From: Flagellimonas sp. HMM57
GTDB lineage: Bacteria > Bacteroidota > Bacteroidia > Flavobacteriales > Flavobacteriaceae
Length of the DNA stretch: 64,000 bases
Direction of reading: 5' to 3'
Assembly (NCBI RefSeq): GCF_021390175.1
Contig: NZ_CP090004.1
Coordinates: 2,528,501-2,592,500 of the forward strand
The position numbers and the translations under genes were made by a program. The notes under the pieces are model-generated. The model worked only from the letters and a program-made list of their open reading frames with translations. It did not search any database and was not told the DNA's origin. Positions 1-8,206 of the stretch are shown here, in pieces (the first letter of the stretch is position 1; each line of letters opens with the position of its first letter).

Positions 1-778
1 CAAATCCTCCGCCAGACCCGAATCCACCACTACCAAACCCTCCACCCGATGAGCCGCGGTAACCTCCACGTCCCATATTGCTGAGAATTATGATGTCCCA
101 AAGGTCCAATCCTTTTTTCTTGTTTCCAGGTCCACCCCTGTTGTTACGACCTTTTCGAGACAGAATAATGAGAATTATGATGAAAATAATAAAGGGTAAT
201 ACTGCCTTTAATGAAAACCCTTGTTCATCTCCAAAAGTGTGATCTTCGTTAAATTCTCCGTTCAGTACTTGAAAAATTGCATCGGACCCTTTATTGAGTC
301 CACCATAATAATCCCCTTTTTTAAACTCTGGGATAATTATGGATTCAATAATTCTTTTCGACATAAAATCCGTAAGACTGCCTTCTACGCCATACCCAGT
401 ATTGATAGCTATTTTACGATCATCCTTTGCTAAAAGCAAAAGCACCCCGTTGTCTTTGTCGGCTTGACCAATACCCCACTTTTGTCCCCATTGTGCTCCT
501 AAATAGTTGATATCCTCACCTTCCGTAGAGCTGATAATGGCAATAACGATTTGAGTAGATGTACTATCGGAATACCGAATCAGTTTTTGTTCTAAAGTTT
601 TGCTTTGTGCCGTAGGCAATAGGTTTATATAATCATAAACGCTTGTTTGTTCTTTGGGTTTTTCTGGAATAGCGAATTGCCCATGTACCCAATTAGAAGT
701 AAAAAGTGCTAAAAAGAAAGTAATCAATATAATTCCTCTAGACGAAAAAACAATATTCCCCTTATCTGGAGGGGCCAT
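1..778 (-). CDS. TPM-domain membrane protein (YgcG-like), partial
   Basis: Read from the minus strand starting at the ATG at 778; the reading frame stays open to base 1, so the C-terminus lies outside the window. The N-terminus has a hydrophobic signal segment (about residues 10-32). A TPM domain follows, with the typical text VYDYINLLP near the start and NGVLLLLAKDDRKIAI in the middle. After it come one transmembrane segment and a Gly/Ser-rich tail (GGGFGSGGFGSGGG type). TPM proteins of this build are membrane-anchored and have been linked to photosystem repair or acid phosphatase activity in plants; the bacterial role is unclear. It begins 7 bases after the second TPM gene ends, so it is the last visible gene of the LemA-TPM-TPM operon. 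Confidence 0.85.
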   Translation of the reverse strand, partial: MAPPDKGNIVFSSRGIILITFFLALFTSNWVHGQFAIPEKPKEQTSVYDYINLLPTAQSKTLEQKLIRYSDSTSTQIVIAIISSTEGEDINYLGAQWGQKWGIGQADKDNGVLLLLAKDDRKIAINTGYGVEGSLTDFMSKRIIESIIIPEFKKGDYYGGLNKGSDAIFQVLNGEFNEDHTFGDEQGFSLKAVLPFIIFIIILIILSRKGRNNRGGPGNKKKGLDLWDIIILSNMGRGGYRGSSGGGFGSGGFGSGGGF

Positions 779-785
779 GGGAGGC

Positions 786-1223
786 CTAACCTTTGGATAC
801 CGCATCGCTGAGTTCATTGGTGTCGTTATGGTCCCAAGGAAAGTGTTCTTCCAATTCCTTTCCGGCCCTTAGTATGCCTTCTACTACACCTTGTTTAAAA
901 GCACCTTTTTTAAAATGTTCGGCAATAATGTCCTTGGTGGAGTTCCAGAAGTCTTTGGGGACAGCACGGTCAATACCTCTATCACCATAAATAACAAATT
1001 TTCTATCATCTACCGCTACATAGAGCAATACCCCGTTTTCTTCTTTGGTATTGTCCATTTTAAGAAAGTGGAACACTTGCTGTGCCCTACTAAAATGGTC
1101 GATTTTTGCAGATGCTTCAAGGTGTACCCGTATTTCTCCCGAAGTGTTTTTCTCGGCTTCTTGTATGGCCGCAATGATTTCCTGTTCCTCTTCTGCGGTT
1201 AAAAACTCCTCTACGTGCGACAT
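786..1223 (-). CDS. TPM-domain protein, soluble, 145 aa
   Basis: A short TPM-domain protein without a signal peptide or membrane segment. It carries SGEIRVHLE near the start and NGVLLYVAVDDRKFVIYGD in the middle, the same core as the larger neighbour downstream. I place the start at the ATG at 1223, two bases after the LemA stop; a TTG two codons earlier would overlap that stop. LemA followed by two TPM proteins is a recurrent gene order in Bacteroidota and suggests a shared envelope function, but the biochemical role is not known. Confidence 0.85.
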   Translation of the reverse strand: MSHVEEFLTAEEEQEIIAAIQEAEKNTSGEIRVHLEASAKIDHFSRAQQVFHFLKMDNTKEENGVLLYVAVDDRKFVIYGDRGIDRAVPKDFWNSTKDIIAEHFKKGAFKQGVVEGILRAGKELEEHFPWDHNDTNELSDAVSKG

Positions 1224-1225
1224 GT

Positions 1226-1825
1226 TCAATTAAATTCGAAGTTTACATCAGGAGCATTTTCAGCACCTGGATTTGAACTGAACAAGGCAAGAGGGTCGAA
1301 ATTGGCTATGCTAGCAATAAAATTAGTTGGTATTTTTTCGATTGTGATGTTGTACTCACCGGCCAAATCATTAAATCTATTACGTTCTACATTGATACGG
1401 TTTTCAGTGCCCTCCAATTGGGATTGTAGTTCCAAAAAGTTTTGATTGGCCTTTAAATCTGGATAACGTTCTACGGTAACCAAAAGTCTGGAAAGTGCAG
1501 AAGAAAGACCTGTTTGCGCTTGTTGGAACTGTGCCAATTGTTCTGGCGTAATATTGTTGGCGTCAATGGTAGTAGAAGTAGCTTTTGCCCTAGCTTCAAT
1601 AACATCTTTCAGAGTTCCTCTTTCAAAATCTGCTGCTCCCTGTACGGTCTTAACGAGATTACCGATTAAATCACTTCTTCGTTGATATGAACTTTCCACA
1701 TTGGCCCATTGTTTTGTAGCTTCCCCTTTCATATCTACAAGCATATTGTTTGTTCTCACGTACCATCCGCCAAGTATTACTGCCAGTACAACAAGTACGA
1801 TTACAGCAATGATGCCTTTTTTCAT
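1226..1825 (-). CDS. lemA: LemA family protein
   Basis: A 199-residue LemA-family protein. The N-terminus is one membrane anchor (about residues 4-22, IIAVIVLVVLAVILGGWYV). A long helical domain follows with the family text WANVESSYQRRSDLIGNLV and, near the C-terminus, FNDLAGEYNITIEKIPTN. Length and order fit the family. LemA proteins are thought to expose a short N-terminus and place a helical bundle on one side of the cytoplasmic membrane; their function is unsettled. It is followed at 2 bases by a TPM gene. A 100-base gap separates it from the MerR gene upstream, with no clear promoter or terminator in it, so it may or may not share that transcript. Confidence 0.93.
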   Translation of the reverse strand: MKKGIIAVIVLVVLAVILGGWYVRTNNMLVDMKGEATKQWANVESSYQRRSDLIGNLVKTVQGAADFERGTLKDVIEARAKATSTTIDANNITPEQLAQFQQAQTGLSSALSRLLVTVERYPDLKANQNFLELQSQLEGTENRINVERNRFNDLAGEYNITIEKIPTNFIASIANFDPLALFSSNPGAENAPDVNFEFN

Positions 1826-1925
1826 TTTTTTGGTTTATTTAGTGTTAGTAGATAAGTGTATTATTGGTGTTTTTTGTTACGCTTTTATTTGAATTTTTAG
1901 CTTCCGACCTCGTATTTCTACCTTT

Positions 1926-2255
1926 TCAAAGTTGTTCCTTGATTTTTAAAAGCTCAGCTCTTACTTTCTGTAATTTTTGTACGACCTCAAAATTAGAAAG
2001 CGTTTTTTGTTTTTCTTCCCTTAAATGAATTTTTGCGCCTTCAAGGGTAAAGCCTCGTTCTTTGACCAAGTGATAGATCAACTGTAAATTTTTGATATCC
2101 TGTGGAGTGAATTTTCTATTGCCCTTGGCATTTTTTTTTGGTTGAAGTACATCAAACTCTTTTTCCCAAAACCGAATCAAAGAGGTGTTCACATTGAATG
2201 CTTTTGCCACTTCGCCAATGCCGTAATATCGTTTTTCGGGAAGGTCTATATGCAT
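1926..2255 (-). CDS. MerR family transcriptional regulator, 109 aa
   Basis: A short MerR-type DNA-binding protein. The N-terminal winged helix-turn-helix reads YYGIGEVAKAFNVNTSLIRF (about residues 10-29) and is followed by the typical WEKEF and a second wing. The rest is a coiled-coil dimerisation helix with no effector domain or conserved Cys, so no ligand can be inferred. Its start codon overlaps the stop codon of the M23 peptidase gene by one base (TAATG), which implies translational coupling. This M23-MerR pair next to alaS is familiar in Flavobacteriaceae. The regulated genes are unknown. Confidence 0.9.
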   Translation of the reverse strand: MHIDLPEKRYYGIGEVAKAFNVNTSLIRFWEKEFDVLQPKKNAKGNRKFTPQDIKNLQLIYHLVKERGFTLEGAKIHLREEKQKTLSNFEVVQKLQKVRAELLKIKEQL

Positions 2256-3232
2256 TAATCCAGGGATTGGTTTTCTTGGTTGGCGAATTTGAGCATGTTT
2301 TCAAACTCTTCTGCCGTTAAACTGCCATAGTAGAAATTAATGGGATTGATGCGCTCTCCGTCTTTAAAGACCTCGTAATGTAAGTGGGGGGCTTCAGAGC
2401 GTCCTGTGTTTCCAACAAAACCTATCAAATCGCCACGTTTTACCTTTTGGCCTTTACTAACATTGTATTTGCTCAAATGCGCATACAGTGACATATAGCC
2501 ATATCCATGATCTATCCTAATGTGTTTTCCGTATCCGGACGAGCCATTATCGGCACGTTTGATCGTTCCATCTCCAGTTGCATAGATGGGAACGCCCCTG
2601 GGAGCGGTAAAATCCATGCCCCAATGCATTTTTCTTGCCTTGGTGAAAGGGTCGGAACGCCATCCGTAACCAGAAGCCATTCGGGTTAAGTCTTCATTAC
2701 GTACAGGTTGAATGGCGGGTATGGATGCCAATAACTTTTCTTTTTCTTCGGCAAGTTTGGCAATTTCATCCAAAGATTTGGACTGAATTACCATCTGCTT
2801 TTGAATGATATCCAACCGCTCTGTAGCGTTGATTATAATTTCGGAATTATTGAAGCCTTCCAAGGATTTGTACCGATTGATACCACCAAAACCTGCTTTT
2901 CGTTGTTCTTCCGGTATAGGGTTGGCTTCAAAATACAATCGATATATATTGTTGTCCCTATCTTCAATATTGGCGAGCACTTGCTCCATTTGCTCCATCT
3001 TCTTCATCAGGATTTCATACTGAAGCTCATAATTGTTCACCTCACGTTCCAGAGAAAGCTCTTTAGGCGTGTTCAAAAGACTAGTGTTCAATAGTATGAC
3101 AAGCCCTAAAAATCCAAATAAAGCCGCTCCTACTATGAAAAGAAACAAATTGCGATACTTCTTGGACTTTTTAGGTTCAATCTTTCTATATGAAAGTGTA
3201 TCTGGGTCGTAATAGTATTTAACTTTAGACAT
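2255..3232 (-). CDS. M23 family metallopeptidase, membrane anchored
   Basis: A 325-residue LytM/M23 endopeptidase that probably cleaves peptidoglycan cross-bridges. A short cytoplasmic tail precedes one membrane segment (about 29-50), then a periplasmic coiled coil (about 60-175), then the M23 domain (about 185-305). Zinc ligands are visible as H203 and D207 in HWGMD and H283 of the HLH motif, with H252 (YAHLSKY) as the usual catalytic His. This build resembles proteins that also act as scaffolds or are themselves regulated by coiled-coil partners. It is the first gene of the minus-strand operon; a TAnnTTTG promoter match lies about 50 bases upstream of its start. Confidence 0.93.
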   Translation of the reverse strand: MSKVKYYYDPDTLSYRKIEPKKSKKYRNLFLFIVGAALFGFLGLVILLNTSLLNTPKELSLEREVNNYELQYEILMKKMEQMEQVLANIEDRDNNIYRLYFEANPIPEEQRKAGFGGINRYKSLEGFNNSEIIINATERLDIIQKQMVIQSKSLDEIAKLAEEKEKLLASIPAIQPVRNEDLTRMASGYGWRSDPFTKARKMHWGMDFTAPRGVPIYATGDGTIKRADNGSSGYGKHIRIDHGYGYMSLYAHLSKYNVSKGQKVKRGDLIGFVGNTGRSEAPHLHYEVFKDGERINPINFYYGSLTAEEFENMLKFANQENQSLD

Positions 3233-3247
3233 GAAGGGATTTTATCC

Positions 3248-3255
3248 TATTTTTG
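3248..3255 (+). promoter_or_regulatory. candidate -7 promoter box for alaS
   Basis: TATTTTTG matches the Bacteroidota -7 consensus TAnnTTTG. It lies 82 bases before the alaS start, within the divergent region shared with the M23 operon. Assigned by consensus only. Confidence 0.35.
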
Positions 3256-3279
3256 CGCTTTCTTTCTAATGAAAACAAG

Positions 3280-3287
3280 CAAATATA
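3280..3287 (-). promoter_or_regulatory. candidate -7 promoter box for the M23-MerR operon
   Basis: On the minus strand the sequence is TATATTTG, a full match to TAnnTTTG, 47 bases before the M23 start codon. Confidence 0.5.
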
Positions 3288-3337
3288 AAAATTGTTTTGC
3301 TTAAACTGTTAAATTTAATAAAACCCTAGCAATTCCG

Positions 3338-5950
3338 ATGACATCCCAAGAAGTTAGAACTCAATTTTTAGACTTTTTTAAAGGGAAAAACCATAAAATA
3401 GTTCCTTCCGCACCAATGGTTATGAAAGATGACCCAACTTTAATGTTCACCAATGCGGGAATGAACCAGTTTAAGGAGTATTTTTTAGGGAATTCCGTTC
3501 CTAAATCCAAGCGTGTTTCCGACAGTCAAAAATGCCTGCGGGTCAGTGGTAAGCACAACGATTTGGAGGAGGTGGGAAAAGATACCTATCACCACACCAT
3601 GTTCGAGATGTTGGGGAACTGGAGTTTTGGCGATTATTTTAAAAAAGAGGCGATTCAGTGGGCTTGGGAACTGTTGACGGAAGTCTACGGTATAGACAAA
3701 GACAGTTTATATGTTTCCGTCTTTGAAGGCAGTGACGATACTGACAATTTGGAGATGGACAAAGAAGCTTTTGCGTTATGGAAGGCCATTGTTCCCGAGG
3801 ATAGAATCATTATGGGGAACAAGAAAGATAATTTCTGGGAAATGGGTGACCAAGGTCCTTGTGGCCCTTGTTCGGAGATTCATGTGGACATCCGTCCCAA
3901 AGAAGAAAAAACAGAAATATCTGGGGCTTCGTTAGTGAATCAAGATCATCCACAAGTTGTGGAAATCTGGAACTTGGTCTTTATGCAGTATAACAGAAAG
4001 GCCAATGGAAGTTTGGAAAGCCTCCCGGAAAAGCATGTGGATACAGGGATGGGCTTTGAGCGACTTTGTATGGTGTTGCAAGGGGTCACATCAAATTACG
4101 ATACCGATGTTTTTACGCCATTGATCCGTGAGATAGAAACTATCACCGGACGTAAATACGGCAAGAATGAAGAGACGGATATTGCCATACGGGTGGTAGC
4201 TGATCATGTTAGGGCCGTAGCATTTTCAATAGCAGATGGACAATTGCCAAGCAATTCTGGTGCAGGTTATGTTATCCGCAGGATTTTAAGGAGGGCTATT
4301 CGCTATGGTTTTACATTTTTGGGCACGAACAAACCTTTTATTTACCGGTTGGTGAAGGTGCTTGGGGAGACCATGGGCAAAGCTTTTCCAGAACTGCGAG
4401 AACAGTATCAGTTGATTGAGAATGTAGTGAAGGAAGAAGAAAGTTCTTTTTTGAGTACGTTAGAACAAGGATTGGTACTATTGAATTCGGTCATAAAATC
4501 CTCAAAGACTAAAACCATAGAGGGCCAAAAGGCATTTGAACTCTATGATACGTTTGGATTCCCTATCGATTTAACGGCCCTGATTCTTGATGAAAAAGGG
4601 TATCAGTTGGATAAAGCAGGCTTTGAAAAAGCCTTAAAGGCCCAAAAAGACCGTTCTAGGGCCGCTTCGGAAACCTCCAAGGAAGATTGGACCGTTTTAA
4701 TGGAGGACTCGGAGCAGGAATTCATCGGTTATGATAGTCTAGAAGCAGATGTAAAGCTGGTAAAATATAGAAAGATTAGCAGTAAGAAAGATGGGGAGCA
4801 ATTTCAATTGGTCTTTAATCTAACGCCTTTTTATCCCGAAGGAGGTGGGCAGGTAGGCGATAAAGGATATTTGGAAGCGCCTAATGGCGATATCATCTAT
4901 GTTATTGACACCAAAAGGGAAAATAATGAGATTGTACACTTTTCAGAAAGTCTTCCCAATGCTGTCACTAGCATATTCAAGGCCAGTGTAGATAAAAAGC
5001 AACGTGAGCGAACAGCAAGTAACCATACGGCGACCCATTTATTGCACCAAGCTTTGCGAGAAGTTTTGGGAACACATGTGGAACAAAAGGGTTCGGCCGT
5101 ACATTCCAAATATTTACGATTTGATTTTTCGCATTTCTCAAAGTTGAAGGTGGAGGAACTGCGTGCGGTCGAGAATTTTGTCAATGCCCGTATTGAAGGA
5201 CAATTGCCATTTGAAGAGAATAGGAATATTCCATTGAAGGAAGCCATGGAGCAAGGAGCCATGGCACTTTTTGGCGAAAAGTATGGAGACACGGTACGTA
5301 CCGTTAAGTTTGGTCAGTCCATTGAACTATGTGGTGGAACGCATGTAAAAAATACAGGTGATATCTGGCATTTTAAAATAGTATCTGAAGGGGCTGTCGC
5401 AGCTGGCATTCGAAGAATTGAAGCGATAACCTCGGATGCGGTCAAAGAGTTCTACTTTAAGAACAATAGAATGCTCTATGAAATCAAAGACCTATTGAAC
5501 AATGCCCAAGATCCTGTAAAAGCAGTAGAAGGTTTGCAAGAGGAGAATTCCACTCTGAAGAAACAAGTGGAGCAACTCTTGAAGGATAAGGCGAAAGGAC
5601 TTAAAAATGATTTAATTTCAGAATTGGAAGAAGTTGATGGTGTTCGGTTTTTGGCTAAAAAAGTGGAGTTGGACGCAGCAGGAATTAAAGACCTTGCCTT
5701 TGAAATGGGCGGTCAGTTCGATAACCTGTTTTTATTGCTCGCAGCCGAAAATGATGGAAAAGCGTTGTTATCCTGTTACATTTCCAAAGAATTGGTGACC
5801 AATAGAAAGATGCATGCGGGGAACATTGTCCGCGAACTTGGAAAACATATTCAGGGAGGTGGTGGCGGACAGCCATTTTTTGCTACCGCTGGGGGTAAGA
5901 ATCCGGCCGGAATTGAAGACGCACTAAATAGTGTTAAGGAAATGATTTAG
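3338..5950 (+). CDS. alaS: alanyl-tRNA synthetase
   Basis: Charges tRNA-Ala with alanine in the cytoplasm. The 870-residue length is normal for a full bacterial enzyme: a class II catalytic core at the N-terminus ([37 protein letters not shown]), a tRNA-recognition region, an editing domain and a C-terminal C-Ala/oligomerisation domain ending in the glycine-rich [14 protein letters not shown]. The editing-site zinc ligands are present: H563 and H567 in HTATH, C665 and H669 in CGGTH. Start is the ATG giving MTSQEVR, the usual flavobacterial N-terminus. Three downstream genes follow closely and may be co-transcribed. Confidence 0.98.
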   Translation: MTSQEVRTQFLDFFKGKNHKIVPSAPMVMKDDPTLMFTNAGMNQFKEYFLGNSVPKSKRVSDSQKCLRVSGKHNDLEEVGKDTYHHTMFEMLGNWSFGDYFKKEAIQWAWELLTEVYGIDKDSLYVSVFEGSDDTDNLEMDKEAFALWKAIVPEDRIIMGNKKDNFWEMGDQGPCGPCSEIHVDIRPKEEKTEISGASLVNQDHPQVVEIWNLVFMQYNRKANGSLESLPEKHVDTGMGFERLCMVLQGVTSNYDTDVFTPLIREIETITGRKYGKNEETDIAIRVVADHVRAVAFSIADGQLPSNSGAGYVIRRILRRAIRYGFTFLGTNKPFIYRLVKVLGETMGKAFPELREQYQLIENVVKEEESSFLSTLEQGLVLLNSVIKSSKTKTIEGQKAFELYDTFGFPIDLTALILDEKGYQLDKAGFEKALKAQKDRSRAASETSKEDWTVLMEDSEQEFIGYDSLEADVKLVKYRKISSKKDGEQFQLVFNLTPFYPEGGGQVGDKGYLEAPNGDIIYVIDTKRENNEIVHFSESLPNAVTSIFKASVDKKQRERTASNHTATHLLHQALREVLGTHVEQKGSAVHSKYLRFDFSHFSKLKVEELRAVENFVNARIEGQLPFEENRNIPLKEAMEQGAMALFGEKYGDTVRTVKFGQSIELCGGTHVKNTGDIWHFKIVSEGAVAAGIRRIEAITSDAVKEFYFKNNRMLYEIKDLLNNAQDPVKAVEGLQEENSTLKKQVEQLLKDKAKGLKNDLISELEEVDGVRFLAKKVELDAAGIKDLAFEMGGQFDNLFLLLAAENDGKALLSCYISKELVTNRKMHAGNIVRELGKHIQGGGGGQPFFATAGGKNPAGIEDALNSVKEMI

Positions 5951-5965
5951 GAAATTCTATGGGTT

Positions 5966-6622
5966 ATGCGGTTTTTCAAAGTAAAAACGATTAACTGGAA
6001 ATATATCTTCGGTGAAATATTCTTGATTTTTGTGGGAATCAATTTGGCTATTTGGTTCAATGACTGGAATTCTTCGAAAGCAATTCAAAATGATAAGGAG
6101 GTTGCACTATCTAAGATAAAAGTAGAGCTAGAAGCCAATCTGGAAGAGTTGGTCGTGAATAGAAGCCTCAACCAAAAAATTCCATCCTTTCTTACTGAAA
6201 TGGATAGTTTGAAGAACGGTAATGAAGCGTTGATTTTAACCCCTTCGGATATGAAAGAACTCTGGGATAGATATCCTGAGCAAATTAAGGGTGTTGATTC
6301 TATTCCTGTAGATGACAAACTTAATAAATATGAAATCGACGCCTTTGTCAATCTTGAGATAACGGATTTGAGTAGTATTGCTTGGGATGTAGCTAAGTCC
6401 ACAGGTATATTCCATAAATTCGGATACGACTGTCTCTATGAGCTTCAGGGATTGTACAACACTCAGGATTTGGTAAAGACTGAACTCAAAAATGCAACAG
6501 ATGCTTTGAGAACTGGAACTATGCAGGATTTTCTAAGAGTACTTGAGTTTATGGTGCAATTGGAAAATCAGCTTGAAGATCAATATCGAGAAATGATAAA
6601 GAGCATAGATAATTGCAAGTAA
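5966..6622 (+). CDS. DUF6090-like membrane-anchored protein
   Basis: A 218-residue protein with a single N-terminal membrane segment (about 13-33) of the DUF6090 type: Y-FGEIFLIFVGINLAIWFNDWN, followed by a long helical domain. Such proteins are abundant and multi-copy in Flavobacteriaceae and have no assigned function. It starts 15 bases after alaS and is followed 9 bases later by the GSCFA gene, so an operon is likely. The family call rests on the characteristic GE-F-L-x-VGI-x-LA-x-xx-NDWN segment. Confidence 0.7.
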   Translation: MRFFKVKTINWKYIFGEIFLIFVGINLAIWFNDWNSSKAIQNDKEVALSKIKVELEANLEELVVNRSLNQKIPSFLTEMDSLKNGNEALILTPSDMKELWDRYPEQIKGVDSIPVDDKLNKYEIDAFVNLEITDLSSIAWDVAKSTGIFHKFGYDCLYELQGLYNTQDLVKTELKNATDALRTGTMQDFLRVLEFMVQLENQLEDQYREMIKSIDNCK

Positions 6623-6631
6623 TATATCTGA

Positions 6632-7576
6632 ATGAAATTGCAGACCACAATTCCATTGGGAAAAGGTAAAACCCAAATTGATTATAAAAGTAAATTATTA
6701 CTACTGGGCTCCTGTTTTGTGGAAAATATAGGTCAAAAACTGAGCTATTATAAATTCCAGCAAGTTCAAAATCCTTTTGGAATCCTGTTTCATCCACTTG
6801 CCATTGAAAATTTGATAGAGCGTGCCCTACATGATAAAATGTATCAGGAGAACGAGGTTTTTGAGCATCAAGAAATCTGGAAGTGTTTTGATGCGCATTC
6901 CGATTGCAGTGCTTTATCAAAACAGGAATTACTTCAAAATTTAAATGATAAACTTCGTCAAACAAAAAAGCGGGTAACTGCGGCCAGTCACATCGTCATA
7001 ACCTTGGGTACGGCTTGGGTATACCGGAATACTGAAAGCGATAGCATTGTTGCCAATTGCCATAAAGTACCGCAAAAACAATTTTCAAAAGAATTGTTGT
7101 CGGTCAAGACTATTCAGGGTTGTTTGGAACGATTGATTCATTTGATTCAATCCATCAATGAGAAAGCAACATTAATTTTCACGATTTCCCCTGTTCGCCA
7201 TCTAAAAGATGGTTTTGTTGAAAACCAAAGAAGTAAAGCAAATCTGGTAAATGCACTCCATTACGTAAAAGAAAGGCATACTATTTCTTATTTCCCTTCT
7301 TATGAAATCATGATGGACGAACTACGGGATTATCGTTTTTATGAAAAGGATATGGTGCATCCCAATCAACTTGCGATAGCTTACATTTGGGAAAAGTTCA
7401 AATCGGTTTGGATTGCTGAAGAAGCGTATTCCAGTATGGAAGAAGTGGAAACCGTTCAAAAAGGATTATTGCACAAACCTTTTAACCCCAATTCAAATGC
7501 ACATCAAAAGTTTGCGGCTTCACTTCAAGCTAAAATTGTCTATCTTCAAGAAAAGTATCCCTTCATTCAATTCTAA
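6632..7576 (+). CDS. GSCFA domain-containing protein
   Basis: A 314-residue cytoplasmic protein with the defining motif LLLLGSCFVENIG near residue 25 and the block FHPLAIE after it. GSCFA proteins resemble SGNH-type hydrolases, with the motif Ser as candidate nucleophile and a C-terminal DMVHPNQLA segment that supplies the matching Asp-x-x-His (about residue 241). The substrate is unknown. It lies between the DUF6090-like and DUF4230 genes with gaps of 9 and 3 bases. This pairing with alaS is common in the family but gives no clear job. Confidence 0.9.
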   Translation: MKLQTTIPLGKGKTQIDYKSKLLLLGSCFVENIGQKLSYYKFQQVQNPFGILFHPLAIENLIERALHDKMYQENEVFEHQEIWKCFDAHSDCSALSKQELLQNLNDKLRQTKKRVTAASHIVITLGTAWVYRNTESDSIVANCHKVPQKQFSKELLSVKTIQGCLERLIHLIQSINEKATLIFTISPVRHLKDGFVENQRSKANLVNALHYVKERHTISYFPSYEIMMDELRDYRFYEKDMVHPNQLAIAYIWEKFKSVWIAEEAYSSMEEVETVQKGLLHKPFNPNSNAHQKFAASLQAKIVYLQEKYPFIQF

Positions 7577-7579
7577 AAC

Positions 7580-8206
7580 ATGAAAAAAGTACTGTTTGGG
7601 GCATTGATCGCACTGGCATCGGTATTGATCTATAAATCCTGTACTGACGATAGGGAGGAAAAGGCAATATTAAGAGAAAATTCGTTGCTCATTCAAGAGG
7701 AATTGAAAAATGTTTCCAAGCTTATCGTTACCGAGGGTCATTTTGCCGAGGTCTATAATTATAAAGATTCTAAAGCACTGTTCGGTTCACTCATTTCGGC
7801 CGATAAAAGAGCTTTGGTCGTAGTGAATGCTGAGGTTGCTATTGCATATGACCTTTCCCAAGTTGATTATGAAATAGAAGAGACAGAAAAGACGATTTAC
7901 ATTAAGTCCATTCCGGAACCTGAGATAAAAATAAATCCTGATTTTGAATACTACGATGTATCTGCAGATTACCTGAACCCTTTTAGTGCGAATGATTACA
8001 ACAAAATTAAAAATACGGTCAAATCTTCATTGCTAAAAAAGATTGAAACCTCTTCGTTAAAATCTAATGCCGAAAACAGGCTGGTCAGCGAACTTTCAAA
8101 ACTCTATGTGCTTACAAATTCCTTGGGCTGGAAGTTGGTATACAATCAAAAACAAATTGATTCTTCAACTCAATTAGAGGCTATGGGAAAAACTATGGTC
8201 GACTAA
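7580..8206 (+). CDS. DUF4230 domain-containing protein
   Basis: A 208-residue protein with an N-terminal hydrophobic segment (about 4-19, VLFGALIALASVLIYKSC) that is either a membrane anchor or, through Cys21, part of a lipoprotein-like signal. The DUF4230 region shows KLIVTEGHFAEVYNY, RALVVVNAEVAIAYDLS and ENRLVSELSKLYVLTNSLGW. Function unknown; the family is often found as an envelope-anchored protein. Its 3' end overlaps the 3' end of the convergent aromatic hydroxylase gene by 33 bases, and no hairpin terminator separates them. Confidence 0.85.
   Translation: MKKVLFGALIALASVLIYKSCTDDREEKAILRENSLLIQEELKNVSKLIVTEGHFAEVYNYKDSKALFGSLISADKRALVVVNAEVAIAYDLSQVDYEIEETEKTIYIKSIPEPEIKINPDFEYYDVSADYLNPFSANDYNKIKNTVKSSLLKKIETSSLKSNAENRLVSELSKLYVLTNSLGWKLVYNQKQIDSSTQLEAMGKTMVD

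Noticed and set aside
5685..5876. Minus-strand frame in alaS
   Set aside because: Antisense shadow of the conserved alaS C-terminus.
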